64,000 nt of DNA from Neopestalotiopsis rosae (taxonomy: Eukaryota > Ascomycota > Sordariomycetes > Amphisphaeriales > Sporocadaceae). Location: NCBI GenBank assembly GCA_023078685.1, contig JALGAS010000005.1, positions 4,092,001 to 4,156,000 on the forward strand. The letters run 5' to 3'. This document shows, one piece after another, positions 57,459-64,000 of this stretch. Numbering within the stretch: the first letter of the stretch is position 1; each line of letters starts with the position of its first letter. The notes beneath the pieces were generated by a model. That model searched no databases. It saw nothing but the letters and a program-made list of their open reading frames with translations, and had not been told where the DNA came from. A program made the translations under genes and the position numbers.

Positions 57459-59331
57459 GTATTTCGATCCGCTTTTTGCTTGATGATTGGCCTCGGACAC
57501 CCCCTTTATTTGTTCGAAACGTGTTTGTAGATCGACCTCGACTGGTCAAAATGGTCAGGATATTTTCCAAGGTGACTTGATGGGAAGCAAGGACACCATT
57601 TGCGGACTCTTTGTTCCTCTCATCTAATATATTTGCCAAATAAGTTGTCGCAAATCCTAGCCACTGCTTACTTGAGGCTGAGTTAGGTAGTACCTTCTGT
57701 TCCAAGTGGAAACTGCCTCGTTCTTATGCTTATCCATTACAATGTATGCACGGCCACCGCCACTGTATGCGACTGCCGCGTCTATAGGGACGGCTTTGTT
57801 ATGGGTCATTTGGCTTGTACTATCGCGTTTTTATCATTCATCATGGGTCCAACCCCACCTCACAAGTGAAGTGCCGGGACAGCTGCTCAATGTCGGACTC
57901 TAGAAATCCATCTAGGCATGCCCCAAGGCAAAGACTTCGATCGCACCTCAGCATTCCCAGACTGACCGTCTTACTTTAATCCAGGTGGGTGACACGGAAC
58001 ACTCTTTCGAATTACTCCGACTTGATGCCAGTTGAAACTGAAAATTTATCAGTTCAGTCAGTAAGTAGAGTAGAGGTAGATACAATATTCATGTATTTAG
58101 CAGGAATGTAGTCCGGGACTGTTTCCTGTACTTAGAAGAAACGCACCTGGCATCCCCACTGATCCGACTGAAACAAATGAACCCGCACAATAATTTCATA
58201 CGGAAATTGGGCGCGGTGAGTATTAAGATGTCTGAGGTCAGCTTTTGTCCTGCCCTTGCACCCAGCCTTGAGGATGTAGACAATGGAGGATAAGGCCCCG
58301 CACGACTAGCTTCACCGAAGAGACTTTGCATCTAGTATATCACACATTTTCTTCTACATGAGCATGGCCATTGGGCCTTTTACGGTGATCGGCGCTCGGG
58401 CTATGCAGCATTGCATCTGAAGCTAGTGAACTTGGCATACAGAGGAGACGCCATCGCGACGATCATCATCCAGATACAGATCTAGACGTGATCTCAGCCG
58501 AGATCTGGTAGAGGTCACTGCAGTAGCGCGAAGCGGCCTTCACCGAATAGATCTTGTATATTCCTAACCACAAATCATCATATAAGGGTATAGTGACGCC
58601 GCCTGTCACGGTGACCAGCGCTTGGGCCATGGTTTGGAGAGGACTTAACGAGCCTTGCAGCGGGATGAGGATTCACCGAGCTGAAATGTCGGCATTGGGT
58701 ACGGCTTCAACCTGTATCCATGGAGCCTTGCCATATTGATTCTGGCATGTTTAAACTCGAGTAGTTTATTTTATTTAGAGAATAAACGAATAATTATACA
58801 ATCAATGATTTCCGAGCTATTGCCCGATAAGTCCCGTGTATAAGAGAAAGATGATTGGGCCCCTCGGCCGTCGTTAGTCCCAGGTCTTTGACCTTGGAAA
58901 CTAAAGGTATAATAGACTGGCTGCTCTTCAGAGAGGCGAAGCCTAATTACATTAATCGAGAAGCATATCAAGAAGATTTCCCCTATCTCTGAGCCGTATT
59001 TAACTTAATGTAGCAGCTTATCATGCAGTTAAATGCCTCACATCAGCCGCTCCAATCTGTAATAAGTTGACAAACTGAAGGTGCATGGAGCGCTTGACCA
59101 AAATTATGGGATCTACCCCCGTTGCTTAGAGTGGACGCGGCGACTTTTCAGCTATCTATCCATTTTTTTTCCCCTGCATATAACATTAAGACTCGTATAT
59201 AACATACGCTTGTAAAGATACGTCAATCTGGAGGACCGTACAGCCATTGAATATAAGAAATTGGGTTTGGAAGCGGTAAATATATTGATTGCAGCTGCCC
59301 ATTATATATTGCATTTCTTTATAATACCAGC
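57459..59331. other. AT-rich, gene-poor region with degenerate direct repeat
   Basis: No supported gene. Two similar blocks about 227 bp apart start at 58310 (CTTCACCGAAGAGACTTTG) and 58538 (CTTCACCGAATAGATCTTG). They match again at 58382 and 58608 (ACGGTGATCGGCGCTCGGGC against ACGGTGACCAGCGCTTGGGC). In the second pair all differences are transitions. Confidence 0.5.
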
Positions 59332-59450
59332 ACATACGACCATAGACACTAGAAAACTCGGCATCCCGTCCGCTCTGCCCTAGATAAGCTGGTGATCGCT
59401 GGATCAGTACTCAGGTCGGTGACGACTGGGGAATCCCCGGTGTTGTATGT
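59332..59450 (+). rRNA. 5S rRNA gene (copy B)
   Basis: 119 nt, plus strand, from ACATACGACCATAG to GGTGTTGTATGT, with complementary ends (helix I) and the conserved CATCCCGTCCGCTCTG segment. TTTTTGCTCTTTTTGC follows and should terminate RNA polymerase III. One base differs from copy A. Confidence 0.9.
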
Positions 59451-60067
59451 TTTTGCTCTTTTTGCTTTCTTGTATCTTCGTTTTTGCACCTCAAATTGCT
59501 GATATTTGGAGGAAATTTTGAAACGATGATGATAGTTCTTATCTTTGACTTATTCGTGTCACGGAGAATGTTAGCGTCGGTAGTTTTGGCCGCTGTCTAT
59601 GCGGCCGTTGTGGGCCGGAGATGTAACGTCATTTATTACTGGCATTTTAGCTCGTCCTCGCTAGCCGTTGAGATCATAGTCTTCGCTATACTATTGCTAC
59701 TCAAATGTGCTGAACGTTCCTGGGCGCCCAGACATAGTTCTTGAGACTTGTGTCAACCTTCAGGCCTTCAAATAAGACAGGTGCGTATTTTATCGTAGAG
59801 CAGGTGCACTGCCATAGTCGCAGCACCAGTAGGTAGGTAGGTATGCATTTCGACGCTTCAGGGATCCTTGCAAGGTCTGCCTGCACTTGTCCAACCTTGA
59901 ACATGTTGCTGCCTGGATGGTTTTGGAATAGGTTGTGGCAGTATCTCGACGTCTAGCACCTTACATTTCTTTTCTTTTCCCTACTCCATATTGTACTGCT
60001 ACCTCTATCCGGCCGTTCGACAGCCTATACAAACTCTTGCGCCAGAAGCGAGCACAGAGCCTTAAGG
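59451..60067. other. Intergenic, no gene seen
   Basis: Contains an 86-codon hydrophobic open frame (59484-59744) that lacks an ATG at its start and family resemblance. GTAGGTAGGTAGGTATG near 59829 is a short tetranucleotide repeat. Confidence 0.4.
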
Positions 60068-61000
60068 ATGACACCCCCGCAGCCTGAGCGATCTGGACAA
60101 GCTCCTCTCCGGTCCTGGTCCCAGCTCCGATATGATGAGGTGCACGTTACTTTCTCCCCAGTGGCTCAACGCCTCTTCTGGCAATACGATGGCAGCTTCC
60201 CCAGCGCTATTTCCGTTATGAAGATATCCGGCAACGCAAAGGAGCTCGAGCCCCTATTTCAACCCAGTGGGACTTCTGCGGCCGAAGGATACGGCGGCAG
60301 CGGTGGTAATGGCGCCGGCACAGGCACATGGCACGCCGTTGCGCACGAGCCCGTGACCCAGCCCCCCGTCTCCTCGCTCCGCGCCGCGATCGATGACCTG
60401 GACCAGTGGGAGTCGGACTGGCTATTCTGGCACCAGAACCATGAAAGCGCCGAGCTCGTCACGTATGGCGACCTCAGCGATGAGGACCGGCCGTTTGCCG
60501 AGTACGCCGACGAAGACGGCAACTGGGAGGCCGATTCGGACACCGACTTCAAGATTCGGTGCTGCGGGGAGGACCGGCCACTACGCAGGAGGGGGCTCGA
60601 GCTCGAGGTGAAGCCGGGCGACGGTGGGGCGTTTGTATCGTTGCGGGATTATGTGCAAGGTGAAGATTGCGCCCCTATCTTATCTCGACTTCTTAGTATG
60701 TATGCAACACTAACGCTCGAGAGGAAAGCCGTGCACCCATGGCTCATGAGCTTGCGGGATGACATTGTCCGAGCTAAGTCCGTCGCCCGCACGGGGAGCT
60801 TCCCGTCTGGGACGCGGTACATGGTGATCCAGGGACCTCGCCATGTCATCGAGGAGAGGGGCATGTGGATGGATCGCCACGGTGCTGGCCGGCCTCCACC
60901 CCCGATGCCCATGAGCGCCGGTCTCTTGGCGGCTATGCAGGCGCACCGCGAGTGGAGGAACCGTGGCTTCACCGTGCCGCAGGCTGGCAATCCGCCGTAG
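60068..61000 (+). CDS. Hypothetical soluble protein
   Basis: Single open frame of 310 aa from the ATG at 60068. High GC and strong codon bias support coding. Gly-rich insert near residues 75-90, an acidic segment (LSDEDRPFAEYADEDGNW, about 138-155) and a basic/proline C-terminus. VHPWLMSLRDDIVRAKS is the best-conserved-looking block. No signal peptide, no transmembrane segment, no family recognised. Its end abuts the broken GH55 sequence on the other strand, so the original C-terminus may have been changed by the rearrangement. Confidence 0.6.
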   Translation: MTPPQPERSGQAPLRSWSQLRYDEVHVTFSPVAQRLFWQYDGSFPSAISVMKISGNAKELEPLFQPSGTSAAEGYGGSGGNGAGTGTWHAVAHEPVTQPPVSSLRAAIDDLDQWESDWLFWHQNHESAELVTYGDLSDEDRPFAEYADEDGNWEADSDTDFKIRCCGEDRPLRRRGLELEVKPGDGGAFVSLRDYVQGEDCAPILSRLLSMYATLTLERKAVHPWLMSLRDDIVRAKSVARTGSFPSGTRYMVIQGPRHVIEERGMWMDRHGAGRPPPPMPMSAGLLAAMQAHREWRNRGFTVPQAGNPP

Positions 61001-61023
61001 TACTTGACAAGAAGCTATAATAG

Positions 61024-62400
61024 ATGGAAGTCTGCACCATCGTGTTATTGGCATCCACCAAGTTAGAGTCACTGGAACACCCTGTTAGCTCTCTCCATTC
61101 GTGGTCACAAGCATGGGCTGATGATGGTGAATGCGCAGGAACGAAGGCAGAAGACCTGCTCCCGCACAGCAGCATCAGTGCAAGGAATAACGTACTCAAT
61201 CATGTGGTCAGCACCTCAAAGCCACATGTTCTCAAAGTAGCTAGATGCTCCAGGGGCAAGATGCATCAGCAGAATGGCAGCAGAGCATTTCGAGTCGATG
61301 CCGCTTGTGACGACGGGGCATTCTGTTGGGGTCAGCTCTGTGCCAGTTGCGCCTCCTATACGTGCATGACAGTTCCAGAGACCGGCAGAGCCTGGCGAGA
61401 GGGCTTGGATGTTTCATTTCAACGAGTACCAGCCCGGCTGTTGGCCCTCTGGTCGTGAACAAGAGGTCCTGCATCTCCACCGAGCCGATATCCCCCTTGT
61501 TGCCAACCCGAAGGAGGACTTTCGGTCTGCTGTAGCACGTGGTCAGTTTGAATGTGATTTCAGGTTTGATAGTGAACAATTGGTCGGACCATCGTACCTC
61601 ACATCGGAGAAGTAGGAGCCTGAAGCCACGAGTTGCGACCAGGTTTCTCCCACAATCTTGGCTCCGCTGGGAATGACAATGGTAGAAGTCAGGATGTACG
61701 AGCCAGCATCGACAAATAGAATGCTGCCCAGAGTGCTGTACAGAGCCGCCTGGAAAGCTGCAGTATCATCCGTCGTGCCATCTCCCTTGCAGCCCAAGTC
61801 CTTGGTGTGAATAAATGTGGACACATCCTGGTCTTCCTACTGACGCTTCGCGCGCTCGAAATAATTGCCCTCGTCGTCCAGCAGCGCCAGATGCCTCCGA
61901 TAGTTGCAAATCCTGCCTCCTTGTGAAAAGGTCCGCTGAGAGACGGCCCCCTCGTAGACAGGGCCGGTCACCCGTTCGTCGACCAAGACCGATGGCGCCA
62001 GAAGAGTCGCACCAGTCGTATCGGCTACGGCAACATTCATCCCAGAGAAGCCTACGTTCTCCAGCGAGATACCTGTACTACCGGTACCAGGGGTTGCAAC
62101 CAAGGGGTTGGACAGGATGGCATTACCTACATTGGTGAACGCCGAGTCCAGGATGGCGACGGAACCGACTGATATGAAAGCAAGCAAGTTAGTCCAGAAT
62201 CCGAGTTGCCGGCTTGGGTCAAAGAGGTAGGCCCGCATATGAAGCACTCACTGTACCCAACACCAACGTCACCCACCAATTCGAAACCTGTTCTAACGTT
62301 GTTCCAACGTTGTTCATGGTGATGGACTTCCGCACCCAGCCCCAGTCCCAGATGACCTGAACACCCACCGTAGGGAAAAATACAGAAGCGCACAGCAAAA
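61024..62400 (-). pseudogene. GH55 exo-beta-1,3-glucanase relic, truncated at both ends
   Basis: Read on the minus strand, GH55 blocks appear in the proper order: IWDWGWVRKSITMNN, SVAILDSAFTNVGNA, GNYFERAKRQ, KDLGCKGDGTTDDTAAF (second pectate-lyase-like half), GAKIVGETW, GNKGDIGSVEMQDLLF and finally DANNTMVQTSIY. The N-terminal part before the tryptophan-rich motif and the C-terminal quarter are missing. Damage: an 11-bp tandem duplication near 62294-62315 shifts the frame, TAG replaces a Tyr codon after AKRQ, an extra base near 61411 shifts the frame, and TGA replaces a Trp codon near 61220. Intact enzymes are secreted and cut beta-1,3-glucan. This copy cannot encode one. Confidence 0.82.
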
Positions 62401-62408
62401 ATGCAAAA

Positions 62409-62527
62409 ACATACAACACCGGGGATTCCCCAGTCGTCACCGACCTGAGTACTGATCCGGCGGTCGCCAGCTTATCTAGGGCAGAGCGGACGGGATGCCG
62501 AGTATTCTAGCGCCTATGGTCGTATGT
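62409..62527 (-). rRNA. 5S rRNA gene (copy C, variant)
   Basis: 119 nt on the minus strand with the same ends and conserved core as copies A and B, but six differences from copy B. Four of them form two compensatory pairs in helix II (GACAC with GTGATC becomes GGCGC with GCGACC). Helix pairing is preserved, so it is probably functional. Its 3' flank touches the broken edge of the GH55 relic. Confidence 0.88.
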
Positions 62528-63055
62528 GCTGATATTTTCTCAAAAGTCAATATATAATTAATTGCCTTGGTACATTTACCGCATCCAAGCGCAAGCATCC
62601 AGTCCGATTGTCACCATATTCCTTCAAGGTCTTGATATCAGTCACCAATTCGCGCGAAATCCATAATCTCTCAAATATCTAAGAATCTAGCCGGAGAGTG
62701 AATAAGTTTGAGAACATCCATGACATTGCTGCTTATTGCGGGTATTGCTCGTGTTGTATCCTTGGTGTCGAAGGAGCCGCGGAAGAGCAAAAATAACTAA
62801 ACTCAAAAAAAAAAAAAAAAAAAAAAAAAAGGGCGGGGACGCCGCAGCTTCCGCGGTCGGTTTTTGAAGATTGATTATGTCGTGGATTGTTTCTTATATG
62901 CTTGAATGAAAACGCTTGGCCTTCGAAGCGTCCGATTCCAATCGGTAGGTACGTACACACTAGGCTGAGCGATGTGAAGACGTGAGCTTGGATAGTGTCA
63001 CGCCATCGTCCATCTATACGATACACACGATGAGAGCTTAGCTACCGAACCTCAC
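62528..63055. other. Intergenic
   Basis: Upstream of the 5S copy C and downstream of the gene at the window edge. Apart from the poly(A) tract nothing is seen. Confidence 0.4.
62805..62830 (+). repeat. Poly(A) tract, 26 nt
   Basis: Uninterrupted run of 26 A followed by GGGCGGGGACGCC. It could be a mononucleotide microsatellite or the tail of an old retroposed sequence. No target-site duplication or retroposed body was recognised. Confidence 0.8.
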
Positions 63056-64000
63056 TTAGGACTCTTCTTCTGTTAGTGTAGTGGAAGACGTGGCCCCAGG
63101 CGATGGCCCGACTGGTTCATCTGCTTTGTCCCTGTAGCAAAATACATCAGCGAGTTAAATCTCACAAGGAAAAGGCTCTCGAGGCGCCTACTTTGAATTC
63201 CCAGGTCCATCTTCTTCCACTTTCAATCTCTCAATACGTTTGATGAGTTTACGGTCAGCCTTTTCGGGCGGCCCTGGGCGCAATGGCTCATCGCCCGCCA
63301 CGAGCGTGATGTAAAGTGTATTAGTAGTAGCATCAGACCTGTGGTACGGTGCGAACCGCGAAATGAACATCCGGCACAGTCGCGTATCCAAATCGAATTC
63401 CACTGTTTGCTTGCCTGACACAATATGTTTCTCCATATCTGCAATCACGTCAAGAGGTACAGGTTCCTTCTCCCCAACAGTTGTCAGCTGCGAGATGATG
63501 GGAGCTACATCTTGAAGTGGTACAAGCGCGTATCGTAGTGGTCGCGACGCCGAAGCATTTCGCTGGCACAGAACTACGACATCCTCGACCTTGTCGTATC
63601 TCTTGTACAACGAGTATAGGACAAGGCATACGGAAACTGTGGACGTCGACAGATGGAATTTTTGGTTGTACGATCGCCACTGCTCTGCAGGCCAGCCCAT
63701 CTTCGGGACAAGTCTCATATCTGCTGGCAAAGGAGAAATTTCCAAATGCAACATAGGATGCTGTGAGCTGTGTAAGTTTTCGGACATGCGCTGGTCTACA
63801 TCTTTTGCGATATAGATGACCTTTCGCTCGATTGCAGTCAAGTCAGAGGTTGTGATGGTGGCAGGAAGTTCTCGGACGTAAATGTTGTCGCGGTAGTGCC
63901 GAATGGCAATGTGGACAACATTATTGTCCGGGAAAAGCGTACATCTGAGGAGCGTTCTTTGAGTAAATCCTATAGTTTCGGATAGTAGCTCGGCATCAAT
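63056..64000 (-). CDS. Unknown protein, partial (runs off the window)
   Basis: The frame is open from the window edge at 64000. An intron (63191-63132, donor GTAGGC, acceptor GCTACAG) joins to a last exon ending in TEEES and a stop at 63056, giving 294 visible residues. Without splicing a TAG stops it at 63188. Visible blocks: IAIRHYRDNIYVRELPAT, FDLDTRLCRMFISRFAPYH, LYITLVAGDEPLRPGPPEK. Basic stretch and acidic tail at the C-terminus. No family recognised. The start and N-terminus lie beyond the window. Confidence 0.55.

Noticed and set aside
57394..57705. 103-codon open frame as first exon of the multi-pass membrane protein
   Set aside because: It contains no ATG. The exon starting at 57458 has an ATG and a matching splice phase.
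59484..59744. Hydrophobic 86-codon open frame
   Set aside because: It begins without ATG, has low-complexity hydrophobic composition and lies in AT-rich repeat-like sequence.
62805..62830. Poly(A) tract as proof of a retroposon
   Set aside because: No retroposed body or target-site duplication is evident, so it is kept only as a homopolymer repeat.
1..64000. Secondary-metabolite gene cluster
   Set aside because: Transporters, SDRs, a BBE-like oxidase and regulators are present, but no polyketide synthase, peptide synthetase, terpene synthase or prenyltransferase. Sugar catabolism explains the set better.
1..64000. Transposons, CRISPR arrays, viral insertions
   Set aside because: No transposase, reverse transcriptase, terminal repeat pair, regularly spaced repeat array or viral protein was recognised.

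Overview
The window looks like nuclear DNA of a filamentous ascomycete (Pezizomycotina, probably Sordariomycetes). Genes carry short introns of about 50-90 bp with GTAAGT-like donors and CTAAT/CTAAC-like branch sites. Families are typically fungal: Zn2Cys6 regulators, PTH11/rhodopsin-type membrane proteins, GH62 and GH55 glycoside hydrolases, SMP-30-like propellers. 5S rRNA genes are dispersed singly among coding genes. I give about 30 protein genes, three 5S rRNA genes, and several broken or damaged loci. Gene models were spliced by hand, checking reading phase at each junction described.

Layout. (1) 0-9.1 kb, mixed genes: TRP-like membrane protein, secreted SMP-30-like propeller, M24 metallopeptidase, CorA-like two-TM protein, small secreted protein. 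(2) 9.8-17.3 kb, the most unusual part: three related genes, each with the MACPF-type signature aromatic-G-x-x-aromatic-x6-GG. Two of them are divergent paralogs with almost the same exon structure, and the third product (923 aa) continues into a long coiled coil and a jacalin-like lectin domain. (3) 17.5-25 kb: Zn2Cys6 regulator divergent from an MFS exporter, then a DUF3237 protein and an amidase. (4) 25.4-41 kb, a sugar/polyol catabolic neighbourhood: four SDRs (one resembling fungal L-rhamnose 1-dehydrogenase), a sugar transporter with an apparent one-base frameshift, an aldo-keto reductase, a class II aldolase, an SMP-30 lactonase and an FAD-linked oxidase, followed by a second Zn2Cys6 regulator. 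(5) 44.9-52.5 kb: secreted GH62 arabinofuranosidase, secreted type-B carboxylesterase, an unknown protein, and a rhodopsin-domain membrane protein with an in-frame premature stop. (6) 52.5-64 kb, gene-poor and damaged: a fungal multi-pass membrane protein, degenerate repeats, two 5S genes, a GH55 relic truncated at both ends beside a 5S gene, and a gene running off the end.

How the parts may work together (inference). Regions 4 and 5 suggest release of arabinose and other sugars from plant polymers, uptake, oxidation to lactones, lactone opening and aldol cleavage. No aldonate dehydratase is visible, so the route is incomplete or unconventional. Region 3 looks like a small self-regulated detoxification or amide-utilisation module. 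Region 2 has the features expected of a multi-component pore-forming system with a glycan-binding partner, and is the best candidate for something undescribed.
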